Position numbers and translations under genes: made by a program | DNA from: Pseudevernia furfuracea | Lineage: Eukaryota > Ascomycota > Lecanoromycetes > Lecanorales > Parmeliaceae | Assembly (NCBI GenBank): GCA_022315425.1 | Contig: JAIUPT010000013.1 | Coordinates: 992,001-1,056,000 of the forward strand | Direction of reading: 5' to 3' | Length of the DNA stretch: 64,000 nt | Notes under the pieces: model-generated | Told to the model about the DNA's origin: nothing | The model's input: only the letters and a program-made list of their open reading frames with translations | The model's database searches: none | Shown: positions 12,499 to 24,500 of the stretch, in pieces | How positions within the stretch are numbered: position 1 is the first letter of the stretch | Layout of the letters: every line of letters starts with the position of its first letter

Positions 12499-13288
12499 TC
12501 AGCATCCCCTCGCCGCCACAGTCGCCGCACAGCTCACAGCGCTCAGAGTAGTCCTCAGCGCCGGGATCGACAGCGTGAAATAATTCGCCGCAACCGGCTC
12601 CCCCACCCCCGTCAGCTCCACGAACCTCTGCAGATCGAACCCCGACCGCGCCGCGACCGTCGGCGGGTAGATGCTGTCGTAGCAGCGCGGCAACGCGAAC
12701 CCGGGGCACTGGGGGAAGAGAAGCTGCACGTAGCGGTGGGTTTCGCCCGGCGGGGGCACGGGCGTCGCGTACGGGATGCCGTTGGCCGTGGAGTTGGCGG
12801 CGAGAGGAGCGTCCGTGGCGACGAGCTCGCGGGTATCGAGGTCGGTGGCGTGGAGGTTGGGTTGGTACCAGTGCAGAACGGGGCCGGCGGTGCCGTTGTG
12901 CACGACGTCGAGGTCGATCATGAGGGCGAGGTAGGTGGCGTTGGGGGGAATGGGGGATGTGCTGGCGAAAAGGCGCGGGCGGGTGGAGACTTCTGGGTTT
13001 CGGAAGGTTTTATTGTCAGTGATGGGTTGTTTTCTTCCTTGCTGGTTCGTTTCTTTTTCTTGGGGTTTCTGGGAAAGGGGGGCTGCAGGGGATCAAGTGG
13101 CGTTTTCTCACGAGGCACAAGGGGAGTATACCGGCTGCGAGTAGTGCCATTCCAGGGGTGACGACTTGAGTGTTATTGGCGAAGGTCACGCCGAGATTAG
13201 AGGATACGGAGGGGGTGAAGCCTTGGGGGGTTTGGGTCACAGCAGTTGGAATGAGGGTGATGGCTATGGCGAGAAAGAGAGAAAACAT
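12499..13288 (-). CDS. Secreted phosphatidylethanolamine-binding (PEBP)-like protein
   Basis: Two exons on the minus strand (13288-13132 and 12992-12499, intron 139 bp) give 216 aa. Residues 1-18 (MFSLFLAIAITLIPTAVT) form a clear signal peptide. The PEBP/RKIP core is recognisable: VTPGMAL, then YLALMIDLDVVHNGT (the ligand-pocket DxD strand), VLHWYQPNL, and PPPGETHRYVQLLF (the P.GxHRY strand). Several N-glycosylation sequons suit a secreted protein. Fungal secreted PEBPs lack a settled function. It is convergent with the PKS and very GC-rich, so long antiparallel open frames across it are shadows. There is no reason to tie it to the polyketide pathway other than position. Confidence 0.8.
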
Positions 13289-14289
13289 TGCGGGGGAGGT
13301 GCTGGGAACAACAGAGTACGTATATGGGTTGGGGTTTAGAAATCATGTAGTTTGTGCAGCGGTGCTGGAAGGCGGAAAGGTAGAGAGGCCCTTTGTCCTT
13401 ATAGAGCAAAACGTTTTGTCCTTTTGTGCCCCCTCGGCCGATGTGATCTCAAGCTAGGTCGCCTTCTTTAATACATTGCCGGGCCGATATGGTAATGCTC
13501 CTCTGGAATCAAGCCACTACATGTCACAAAGTCCTTGCAGATTAGTGCGCACAATGCCGGTTCCGAGGTCGATCCGTTTCTTCGAACGACTATTTCTTGA
13601 TTCTTGCTTGAAGTCGTCCGGAACTGACACTAACTTGCCGGTGGGATCTATTAGTCGACGAATGAGGTGTTCCAGAAGGCGGCGGTGCCGAAACATGTGG
13701 CCAGGCAAAGGTACCCAAACCTCTGAAGTCTGAAGAGACGGATGATTTGAGGAGTGGTGATTGGTGTCTACTTCAAGCAGGCTGTTGGAAACAATGAGAA
13801 CAATTAGTCGCTTTGAACATGAGATACAAGTTGTGTATAACAAATGGGTATTCGTGGATAGAACATGAAATGACAATGGAATACGTGAGTAAACATTTTC
13901 GCTACTACAAATCTGACGTAGTCGAGATATGTAACAATCCTATTAACAATTATATCGTACTGGTGATCGTTCAACAAGAGGCAGGAAGAGTATCTCCGTA
14001 CATATTAATAACTGCAGAGGGTAGCTAAGAGGCATCGATAGATAAAGATGACAACTCGTTGATAACAATTGGCGTCGTGTTTCAACAAAAGACATCGACT
14101 AAAATTTCCAACCATAGGGTATCAAATATTAATATGAGCTAACATAGCAAGAATAGCATTTCCTAGCATTTTCTACTACCTATAATCATTTTCGGCGCAT
14201 GTCATATTCGTCGATTTGATTGTGAAGGTTTGGGATTTTGGATTTTTGCTGGTGCCAAGAATTGTAAGTAGCCCCAGTAACGTTGGATT
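13289..14289. other. Intergenic, gene to transposon block
   Basis: About 1 kb grading from normal composition to AT-rich. A minus-strand open frame at 13517-13876 (119 aa) does not resemble a family I know. Nothing else is supportable. Confidence 0.35.
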
Positions 14290-14291
14290 TA

Positions 14292-14347
14292 GCGTATTCA
14301 AAATCCGTTTCGTTTCTTGGCATTGAAGGTTCGACGCAACGTCGCAT
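14292..14347 (+). repeat. Left terminal inverted repeat
   Basis: 56 bp, inverted match to 19731-19786, preceded by TA. Mismatches are mainly C/T and G/A. Confidence 0.75.
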
Positions 14348-14882
14348 ATCAGTATATACAAGTACAAGTATAGGCCCACGAATTAAATTCGTAATACGAT
14401 ATTAAAATTAATCTAAATTAACTTAAGACTTAAGTCGTAAAAAAAGAAAAAAACTCTTTTAGAAAATATTAAATTCAATTAATATTTTCAATAAGTTTTT
14501 TTTCTCTGATTTTTTTTTAGATTTTTTTTAAAAATAATTTATAGTTTAATTAGTTTTATTTTTTTTATTTTTATTTTTTTTACGTAGCTCGAATTCGAAT
14601 TCTATAATTTATAAATTTATAAATTTAATCGTTTTATTGTTTTATCACTATATGAAAGAAATTTATTATTAAAGTATATATTAAATATCTAGTCTCTCAA
14701 AGCTAGAAATTTTTAACTTATAATTTATTAATAGCTCTAAGATCGACTCTTAAAATTCTTAATTCTCTAAATAGCGTAAATAAGTCTTTATAATTAAAAA
14801 AATAAATCTCAAAAAAGTAATAGAAAAGTAAAAAAATATTTAAAATATAAGACTTATACGCATATTTTTTCGAGGTCGCGCA

Positions 14883-15150
14883 TGTTAGCAGCGGGACCAA
14901 GAGGACAGCTGTCGCATGAGCCCGGGGGTTGCCGAGCGTAACCGAATCGCTTGACATACGCATGCCAAGCGGATTCTTGGCGTGAGAAGCTTAAGAGGGC
15001 CATGCCCCGAAGTTTCCCATTTTCCTTCCTTAAGAATTAGTCTTACTATTAGATATACTATACGCAATATATATATCTTCGCTAAGTTCACATTGCTACA
15101 CAACCCTAGCCTGTCTTATATATATCTATATTATATAAGCCAGTCTAACA
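14883..15150. repeat. LTR-like segment (TGTTAG..CTAACA)
   Basis: A 268-bp island of higher GC starts TGTTAG and ends with its inverted match CTAACA, as LTRs do. Flanking 5-mers (GCGCA, CAGAC) do not match, so a clean solo-LTR insertion is not shown. It sits just before the readable copia pol remnant but is not followed by a primer-binding site or gag. It may be an LTR left after rearrangement. Confidence 0.4.
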
Positions 15151-15183
15151 CAGACTTTATATGCGAGCTATTTTCAATTAGTC

Positions 15184-18100
15184 AGGTCATTAAGAAGGAA
15201 TTTGAAATCGTCTTGTTCGATAATGATTATTATATTTTAAAGAATAATATACTTGTAAAAAGTGCATCAAAGACTCGAAATATTTATATACTGAATGTGT
15301 TTTAGTCTACGATCAAAATTGTCGTCTTGATTTAGAAGAATACGAGAGTATTATTTATCGCTCTAATATTTAACGAAGACGCAGTCGAACTGTGACATCG
15401 TCGAATAAGATATTTAAACGAGATAGATCTTAAGAGACTCGTTAACATGAGTAAGAGCATCATCTTAATATAAAAATCTCGAATCAAGTTCATTTGTGAG
15501 ACGTGTTTTAAGATAAAGTCGTTTTGTAAGATCTTAAGAAGATAATAGCGAGAGGTACTCGAAAAATTCGATAAAGTTCTGTCAGGGACTTGACATAGAG
15601 CTGGACTAGCGATGTGGTGTCATGTATGAATAGAATATTAACTATGTAGAGTAATTACAAGAAGTGCTTTGTGCGTATCAAAGTAATGCTTCACTGCGGA
15701 GTTAACGGATATAACTCGTAGGGCTGGAGCTAGCCGACCAGCCTAGAGTATAACACAGCAAGCAAGCAGGTAAGTCAGCCGTCATGGGCTAGAACCGTGA
15801 CAAGTTCATATCGACTTAAGAGAATTATTTAACGTGTCGTCGATTAATAAAGTCAAATATTATATGCTTCTAACGAATCAAGCGACTCTTCGAATCTAAT
15901 ACTTCACGTATAAATATAAAAACGAAACGTTTAAACTCTTTCGTGATTGAAAAACTCAAGTGAAAAACGAGTTAGAATATAAACTTAAGATAGTACGCAT
16001 CGACAATAATACTGAGTTCATCAACGACGACTTTAAGATCTTATTCAAGAACTTAGAAGTTATAATGAAGTCTATCGTGATTTATACTTTAGAGCAGAAT
16101 AAACTCAGCGAAGTTTAAAATCGCGTCGTTATGAACGACGTGAGAGCTATATTATTCGACTCGAGATTAACACGTTATCTCTGATTCGAATTTCTTTACA
16201 TTAAGATCTATTAGAAGAATCGAAGTTCAACAATCAAAATACACGATATGATCTCTTATAAGACATAAATTAACGAACAATTATTTCTCGAACACATGAG
16301 AATCATTAACTACGTGATCTGAATTCATATACTTAAGAAAAAACGTAAGAAACTCGACGAGCGTAACAAGAAATGTTACTTGATAGACTATAACAATATA
16401 TTCATATTTAGAGTATAGAATTCAGTCAGCAGAAAAGTCGAAAGATCGTTATACGTTGATTTTGACGAAACTCGTTTGATAACTTCAGTCGTGCAAGACA
16501 CGGACTATTAACTAGCTGACGTTATTAACGACGACGATAATATATTCGATGCAGAGAGTGATGCTTTTGAGCATTATTATACATCACACGACGTCGACGA
16601 CGATCTCTAAGAAGGCTTCAACTTATAGTATATATAAGACGTTCTTAATAATGCTTTAAATGTTATCGAAGATCTCGAAGATGTGAAAGAAACAATAGCA
16701 TCGAAAGAAGAATTTCCGAAAAATAACGATAATCAGATATCTTAGAACGCTCTGAATGTATATTTAAATTCAAGTATCGACGTAATGTATACTTCGAGAT
16801 CGAAGCGTGTTTTCGCTTCTTCTTAAAAGATACTCTTAAATAAAAAATGAAGCGATATCAAGATATGAGCTCAGCGAATAATTGTCTATATCAAGTGTAA
16901 CGTAACTCTATAGTTAGAACGAATATACTGTAGACTCGCTATCGTCGATTATAAGAACTCTTAACACTATAACTTTGAATCGAAATTCGATCTCGCTAAC
17001 GCTGTTTAGAAGATAGCTGAAATACGAAGAAATTAAGACATTGATAACGTCGATAATTATGAGTTATTAACTTATAAAGAAGCAATAATCGATCTCTATG
17101 TTAAGCAATGAAGTGAGACTATAAATAAGCAAATGCAATTCTTCGTTATTATGAATATCTGAAGACTAATCAAGAGATCAAAGAACGCTCTCGTTCTCAG
17201 CGATAAGTGAGTCTATAAGATCAAGAAGAGACTTGACGAGACGATACTTTATAAAGCACGCTGAGTAGTTCGAGAATTTAAATAAATCTACGATGTTAAC
17301 TACGATCAAACATTTATCTTCGTTGTCAAATTCATGTCGTTCAAAGTGCTGCTTTTTATTATGATCTATTACGATCTAGATTGTAAACAAATGAACGTTA
17401 TAATAGTCTTTCTTAACGCGTTATTAAAGAAAAGAATCTACGTGAAGTAGCTTAAGAGATATAAAAACGATAAATAAGATATAATTTGTCTCTTGCTTAG
17501 AGCACTATATAATCTCAAATAATTCTCTCGTAAGTAATACGTTATTTTACGAGACTTTCTGATATCAAAAGACTTTAAATATATCGAATCGAATTACTCA
17601 CTCTTTGTTAATGAGAAAACACGTCTAATTGTCAGCGTGTATATAAACGATATTCAAATATATGACTCTCGAAGATCAAAATATATATCGAATCTTAAGA
17701 AAGAACTTAACAAGCGCTTCGCAATAATCGATCTCGATTCATATTCATATTATTTAAGCATGGAAATCCAGAGAAATCGCGCAAAGAGAAGCGTTTGAAT
17801 CACTTAGAGCACTTATTTGAAGAAAGTTCTCGTTCGTTTTAATATGACAAATTTCGCTTTCGTGTTAACATTAATAATAGTTGATACATAATTGAAAGAG
17901 AAATCAGTGAATCAAGCAATTTCGAACGTCGTTCGTGAGTATTAATTAATAATGAGATTAATGATATACGTTATAATGTAAACGCGTTTTGATATTTGCT
18001 TTGTTATAATTATTCTTTCTCGATACAATCAAAATTCGAATTTTAAGTATATCGCTGTTATCAAGCGTGTGCTTCGATACTTGAAAGATATAATCGATCA

Positions 18101-18660
18101 CGATATTATCTATGAGATCGTTAATGATCTCGAGAGATTTATCGATGCTAATTGAGCGTCGAATTCTAAGACTCGTAAATCTCTCGAAGTATACGTGTTT
18201 CTATTATATAAAGGGACTATAAGTTAAACGTCGAAACGTTAGTAGTTCATTATATTGTCGTCTTACGAGATCGAATATATGATTTAAACGCAAGCAGTCA
18301 AGAAAGCAATATAACTAATTCGTCTATTAAGCGAGTTGAATATCGATCTAAAACTTTCATTCAAGTCTGTTCTAATCAAGATAAACAATTAGAGTGTCAT
18401 AACATTAACTTCAGACTCTAGATTTTATTCACGTATCAAGCACATCGATATATAGTAATATTTTATTCGAGATTAGATGAAAACTGAAATAGTATTATTC
18501 GAGTGAGTATCTACGAGAGAAATAACTACTGACGGGCTTATAAAGACTCTCAGCAAGAACAAGTTTGATATATTTATAGATTAGTTAGATCTTAAGAAGA
18601 GCGTCTAGAAGTAGAAGTTCAGTATAGACTCTATAAGAGATATAGACTCATTATTGCCTG
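15184..18660 (+). pseudogene. Ty1/copia retrotransposon pol relic, RIP-mutated
   Basis: Plus-strand conceptual translation with many stops shows, in order: GAG-pre-integrase (HRR..L..DLKRLVNM, about 15.36-15.45 kb); integrase core (HIDL interrupted by a solo LTR at 15580-15802, then RIDNNTEF about 15.99 kb); reverse transcriptase about 17.2-17.9 kb (FKLLLFI, FLNALLK, RALYGLK-like, LGMEI-like); and RNase H about 18.13-18.6 kb (DAN*AS..TRKS..VYVF). The RT active site, normally YVDD, reads YIND at 17640-17651. A Trp codon of RNase H is TGA at 18153-18155. All are G-to-A changes, as RIP makes. gag is not readable. The element is dead. Confidence 0.85.
15580..15802. mobile_element. Solo LTR nested in the copia integrase, with 5-bp target duplication
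   Basis: A 223-bp segment starts TGTCA and ends TGACA. It is flanked on both sides by AGTTC (15575-15579 and 15803-15807). Removing it and one AGTTC rejoins the integrase frame around KVHID, a conserved copia integrase stretch, which proves the insertion. Its GC is clearly higher than the surrounding relic, so it arrived after RIP or escaped it. Confidence 0.88.
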
Positions 18661-18863
18661 TGTGAGAGTGATGAAATTCAGTCAATCATAGACCGTTTCG
18701 CCCGCACTAGCGTGCTTTTTAGCGTGACGCTAGTGAGCGACTCTTATCTATCCTTCTTCTTCTCTTCTTTCTTATTCACTACATGTATTTTACATAGTCA
18801 TGCAATAGAGTCGTTCTATTAGTCACTCAATATAAGATCTCATAGCTGTTATACATTCCAACA
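18661..18863. repeat. Probable 3' LTR of the copia relic
   Basis: Follows the end of RNase H directly. It starts TGTGAGAGTG and ends CATTCCAACA, an approximate inverted pair, and is less AT-rich than its surroundings. It contains a hairpin around CACTAGCGT..ACGCTAGTG (about 18705-18736). No 5' partner was recognised, so the call rests on position and ends. Confidence 0.45.
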
Positions 18864-19730
18864 TCTATAAAAGAATATAACGCGTCTTGAGAGATTTTAA
18901 AAAAGGGCGACGAGAACGCGTCTAAGATTGAAATACTAAGTAACTTAAGAAGAGAGTATAGATAAACTCGAGAATTACGAGTTTATTCGAGATCTTTCAA
19001 AAGATTTTCTAGACTTATTATAAGAGATAATAACTAGTCTTTAATCTCGATTATCGACGATAATAGATTCGTTTAAGAGTCGTCTAAACGCGTTAATATA
19101 GACTTTAAGAGACGAATAAAAGAGATATAAATATCTAATAAATCTAATAGTAATAATACGAGAACGAGAGTTATTAATAACGAATACATTTATATTTAGA
19201 TTAATAGAGTAATAAAAAGAATAATTATAAATAAAAGAATAATTATAGATAAATAGATAAAGCGAAAGAAATATCTTTCGATCTCGAACGCATTTAAATA
19301 TTAATATATTCGAGTATTAATTTAATTCACGAATAGTGAATTAAATTAGATAATTTTTATAACGTTAAAATACGTAAATTTAGCTCTATAATTTAAAAGT
19401 TTAAAAGAAAATTATATGTTAAGAATATAAAATAATTGAAGTTATAAAAAGATTTTATTAAATTTTTTAATAATTGAAGAGCGCTCGAAAAATCTAGCGA
19501 ACTAACAAAGCGAGTCTAATTAAAAAGCGTAGAGTAATTGAATTGATTATTAACTATATATACAAATATAAATTTTTTTAACTCAGCTCTATCTTATGAT
19601 TTTATATATATTAATAAAGCATAACGAGCGAATAAGAGCTAGGTCTAAGAAGTGTATAGCTTCAAAATTTGTCTATTTAAAATATTTATAAATTGATTAT
19701 GAGTTTATGAAGTAGATGCATAAAAAATAT

Positions 19731-19786
19731 ATGCGACGTTACGTCGGACCTTCAATGTCAAGAAACAAACTGGATTTTGAATACGC
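19731..19786 (-). repeat. Right terminal inverted repeat
   Basis: 56 bp, inverted partner of 14292-14347, followed by TA at 19787-19788. Confidence 0.75.
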
Positions 19787-19788
19787 TA

Positions 19789-20776
19789 GAGTAAATGATC
19801 CGAGGATCCCTGCTACAGTACGAGTAAGTATAATTGCAAATGCAGCGAGATAGGATGTGCCTGGAGCGAAAGGAGAAAGGGAATACTTATTCACCTACCA
19901 TCCATCTGGCTATCTACTAATATCCACCGAATTTGAACGAGTCGATCCAGTGGTCGTTCATGACATCGAGTGATCGCAACGACATGAGAAAGCCATTCCC
20001 GCCCACATGATCATTGGAAAGACTGTCGAGCAATCAGGACAAGACTCTCATCTATAGCGTGCTTGACCCAACGGTTGGCCCCATCCTCCTTATCCAAGAA
20101 TGACCAGCTTGACCTGTACTCTCTCGTCTAGGCTCGGCATATGCGCCTTCCCGTTGCGATATGTACCTACCAAGCCTTTCTTTCATGGAAACTTGCTTCT
20201 CACGCCAAGTGAAATGCACCGACTCAAGCCCCCGCCAGCCCTCTCCTACCTCCCATCAGTCCCATTATTGACATGATTCAATCCCCATACCATTGCACGA
20301 ATTCAACCAAAGTAAGCAATAACCTATGCTCCAACGACTGAAAACCTCCGAGCTGACATCGAATGTAGCCCTGGACCCCACCACCCCCGCAGACTATAGC
20401 AATTACAGTACTATCATACACACAGCACACCCTCTCCAACCATCATCATCCTCCGCGGCGACCAACCCCCACTCCTTCGCACCAAGACGTCCCGGTGTCT
20501 CCCGCACACAACATACATACAGCAGGACCCCCCCAACCGCCCCGCATGCCATTCTTCTACAGCAAGAACTGGGGCGGGAAGCATTTCGGCGGCGGCGTCA
20601 TTGTCGATAAGCATGGTGCACGGCGTCAACCTTGGCGATTTCGGTTGGGCAAGTTCAACTGCTTTAGGTGATTCGGGGGCGGGGGCAGGCCAAGTGAGGG
20701 AGGCATAGTTGGTCGGAAAAGGGAGGGGGCGGGGGGATGTTTTGGTGAAGTGGGGAGCATGGCGAGTGGATGGATG
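19789..20776. other. Intergenic, transposon block to repeat array
   Basis: Composition returns to normal at once. I see no protein family in the open frames here and no RNA gene. Confidence 0.4.
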
Positions 20777-21090
20777 TGGCTGCACGCTTCTTAAAAACAC
20801 CCTCTTCAAATCAACCCTGGCGGTCACTATTCGTTGCTGCACGCTTCTTAAAAATACTCTATTCAAACTGTCGATACCTGGTGGACTTCTTGTTCCCAAT
20901 TCCTTTTCTCTCTTCACCCTCTCAGCGGCCATTACTCGTGGCCGCACTCCTCTTAAAAACACCCTCTTCAAATCAACCCTGGGGTCACTACTCGTGGCTT
21001 GCACGCCTCTTAAAAACACCCTATTCAAATCACCATTTATCGCCTCTTCCGGTGGCTGCTCTCTCTTCCAGAACACTATCATCAAATTCA
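20777..21090 (+). repeat. Imperfect ~57-bp tandem array, left copy
   Basis: About five diverged units with the core GCACGCTTCTTAAAAACACC, then CTCTTCAAATCAACCCTGG and a (G/C)CACTATTCGTGG(C) tail. The array is interrupted at 20867-20930 by unrelated sequence. The same unit, reverse-complemented, forms the array at 30751-31013. It ends about 455 bp upstream of the helicase-like gene, with the core reading toward that gene. It also gives a repetitive open frame on the minus strand, which I regard as an artefact. Confidence 0.85.
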
Positions 21091-21144
21091 CTTATTTTTT
21101 ATCATCAATACACTCACCTTCTACCATCACCTACCTTTCACAGT

Positions 21145-21395
21145 CTTCCTTTTCATCACTGCTATTTTCATCATCAAACCTCTCTCATCCACTTTATCCT
21201 CATCATAGATTCTCTCCAGTCTCCACGAGTCTAGTCGTAATTATACGATAAATATATACTCTTTTAATAGTGCGCAATCAATCTATTTTTAACGACTCAC
21301 TTCCTTTTCATCACTGCTGTTTTCATCATCAAACCTCTCTCATCCACTTTATCCTCATCATAGATCCTCTTCAGTCTCCACGAGTCTAGCCGTAA
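21145..21395 (+). repeat. 96-bp direct duplication in the helicase-gene leader
   Basis: Bases 21145-21240 and 21300-21395 are direct copies 155 bp apart with about four transitions. Between them lies a 59-bp AT-rich stretch with TATACGATAAATATATAC. The duplication is in the promoter or 5' leader of the gene at 21545. Downstream, GTGAGT at about 21411 and TTCCAG at about 21486 could bound a leader intron. Confidence 0.8.
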
Positions 21396-21544
21396 CATCA
21401 ACACTCCGGTGAGTGGGCGAGCACCTTTCCCATACTGCACCATCACATTGTATTTTTGACCACTCATCACTGCGCGTTTCTTCCAGCATAATCACGTCAT
21501 TGATAGTCTGACTGACGCGTCTTGTCTAGCTCAAACATCCAGTC

Positions 21545-24500
21545 ATGGAATCCGCCGAACACCTCCCTGAGACGCTTGAAGCTCTGGAAGCGCTTGTAAA
21601 GCCGTTGTGGGCTAAAGCCGTTCCTTTGCACAAGAAGCTCAAAGCAGCCGATCCGAAGGACAAAGAAGCTATCCGCGAGCAAATGCGGCCCTACCTTAAG
21701 AAGCCCACTGCCTTGAATGACAAGATCAAAGAAGTGAAGCAAACTATTCCCATTCCCGCCCCCAAGGCAGATCTATCCACCGATGATCAGCAGAAGGGTA
21801 ACACTGCCAGCGACACTGACCACAAAACAACCTCTCCAGTCGATACAGCTGTTATCAATGACGATGGCGACAAGCCTGTTGATTCTGCCACCGAGCACCA
21901 AGAAATGCCTACAGTCGATACTTCAACTTCATTCAATGTCGCCCCCGATGTCCCCTCCAACGGAGCAATCGGTGACTGGAACACATCATCCACTCCAGCC
22001 GGTGAATGGAACACATCATCCACTCCAGCTGGTGAACGGAACACATCATCCACTCCAGCTGGTGAACGGAACACATCATCCTTTCCAGCCGGTGAATGGA
22101 ACTCGTCAACCGCTGCCGATGCCGTTGCCGATGCCGTTCCGGCGGGTGTGGATGAAGCCGCAGATTGGCGTCCGTTTAAACCTGAACCCGCTTGGATCAA
22201 CTCCAGTGTCACTGAGAAGAAGCCCACTATGAAGAATCCCCATATTAACGCTGTTCTCCGCTTCGTCGCAGATGGTAAAGTGCATTGTTTTGGCCATCTT
22301 GACCCACATATCAACGACAACGTCGTCAAAGTGCTTCCAATCATCAGATCTACCTGGACGGAGCCCACTTACTATGGGATCCGTATCAAATTTCCCCGCG
22401 AAAAGGCCACTTCTGAATACAGCACCCTCTTCAAAGACCCAAAAATCCACACCGTCTTGATCAAATTCAACCCTGAATCATACACCAACGTCGACGATCA
22501 TGTTGTCATCGATGAGACTGAGTTCCAGGAATTCATGCAACACGCTCCCCAAAATATACAGGATAAAGCCAAGGAGGCCTTTGCGCAGCAGAATTTGTAT
22601 CGCATCACCTTCACTTATGAGCAAAAAGGCATCGAGCGATTCTTTTACGAGAATCAATATTCCTCCAGCGTACCCGAAATCAAAGCAATTTTTGATTCAA
22701 TGGAACTGATACCTGGCTGCAATACCCTCTCAATTTACATGTGGAAGTACAACGATTTGCCTGCCCATTTGCAGTTTCTCTACCGCGCACACTACTCACA
22801 TATCCCAAGCTTGGAACCTTACCTGAACAAATACAAAACGGGAAAGGATGTATAGTATGCACCTCCGCCACAATATATATTCTAGCGTTCTTCTATATAT
22901 ATTATAAATTACTTCTTTTATTCGATATTTTTAAAATTGTTCTTTATTAACATCACATAGTGTCCAATGGGGTAAGATACTGATTCCTGACAACGAATCC
23001 CGGTTTGACAGATGGTGCACCTTCTCGAAGTATTCCGAGTATCATCTCGTGGTCGGGAACGCTGAAGCTCGGGAAGGACTGAAGGAGGTGGAGGCCATCA
23101 AAAAGTTGCGCAACTTACCGGTGAAGATGACTGTCGTTCAGGCTAGTCCCGACAACTCTGGCTATGTCGCATGGATGCAATTCTCTGACTTGAAAGAATA
23201 TAAGAAAGTCATCGTTTCTGCCGGGAAGGGCCTTGTCACTTGGGAGCCAGCCCCTGTTGTCAAACCACAATCGGAGCTTGCACAAGGCGAAAAGCCCGCC
23301 CGAGACTTGCCGCATGGTTGGAGTGCCTGGCTGATTACCGACGGCTCATTTCAAACCGGAGGATCAGACCTTGCGTTCTGGTTGAAACGACCATCAGCGG
23401 CCGGCAACAACAAATACAAAGATAAGGCAATGCCCCCCGCCGCGAAGCCAGGAGATCTGCTCAAGTCACAGATGGTGTTTTTCAAGATCCGCACCGAAGT
23501 GACAACTACCAAACAGCTCCTCAACACTCTCAACAGCCTGCGCTTTAAAAAAACAAAAGGCAACATGGCTGCCCAGATCAAGCGATCTCTGCTTTGCGGT
23601 GGGGACCAGAAGATTTACCGGACTGTCGACCTCCTGGAAGGTTTGAGCGACGAGGAAATTGCCGGATTTGTCGAGGGTCTCACACCCAGTCAAGAGGCAT
23701 TGATCGTTAGTCATTGTCGACGCATCCTGAACGGAATCCTCCTCATTCAAGGCCCCGCAGGATCTGGCAAGACTTCTATGATCAAGATAATCGTAAGTTC
23801 CATCAACTGTGTATGTTGCCTTAAAGAAAGCATGCTGACTCTGGATTGTGCAGGTACAAATCGCGCATAGGCGTGGGTTGAAGGTCGCCATCGTTGCAGA
23901 TTCAAATTCTGCCGCGGACAATGTGATCGACAAGGTGGCTGACCGGTCTTACATCGCGGTCCGAGTACACGCTCAGGGTAAGCACTCTCGAGGAGTGTGT
24001 GACTTGTCGAAAGGACTAACATCTCCATAGGGCTTGAACGTCGTAGTTTGATACGTACTACCCAGGCAGGAGTTGATCGAGAGAAGCTTTTACCCGCCGA
24101 TCCTGAACCCGAGGAGGATATTCAACAGCCAACGGTACCCGCCGATGATGCCAACGCGAAGGCCATCGATGACGCCGATGAAGCAGCACAGCACGCAGAT
24201 GGCTGGAAGGACGATGAGAATGAAACAATGTTCACGGACTTCCTGATGAAATCAGCAGAAAGCATCTACCGCAAGGCGAAATCCATCATGTCACCGGATG
24301 ATCCAAGGATGAAGATGATCCAATCAGCTTTGTTCACGTGGTTACTCAAGATTCTTGATTTCCTTCCGCAAGATGATTATACCACGGAGGTCAAAGATAT
24401 CCTTCGGAAACTCACGGCGGCAATCCCATTTGTCGAGCTCCGCGATTTAATGCACAAGTCCAAGAAACAAGCATTGAACAAGGCTGAGTGGCAGAAATAC

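Larger units (their letters stand above)
14290..19788. mobile_element. AT-rich, RIP-damaged element bounded by 56-bp inverted repeats and TA
   Basis: Bases 14292-14347 and the reverse complement of 19731-19786 match at about 50 of 56 positions, starting GCGTATTCAAAATCC on each side. Differences are nearly all transitions. Each outer end abuts TA (14290-14291 and 19787-19788), the target-site duplication of Tc1/mariner/pogo elements. Between them composition falls to strongly AT-rich and stop codons saturate every frame, typical of RIP. The interior is mostly a copia pol relic, so this is probably a DNA transposon shell (or MITE pair) invaded by a retroelement. No transposase could be read. 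Confidence 0.65.

Noticed and set aside
12736..13161. Plus-strand open frame opposite the PEBP-like gene
   Set aside because: Glycine/valine-rich shadow of a GC-rich coding strand; it crosses the PEBP intron.
20414..21091. Minus-strand 225-aa open frame
   Set aside because: Most of it is a translation of the tandem repeat and GC-rich flank; no family match and no conserved start.
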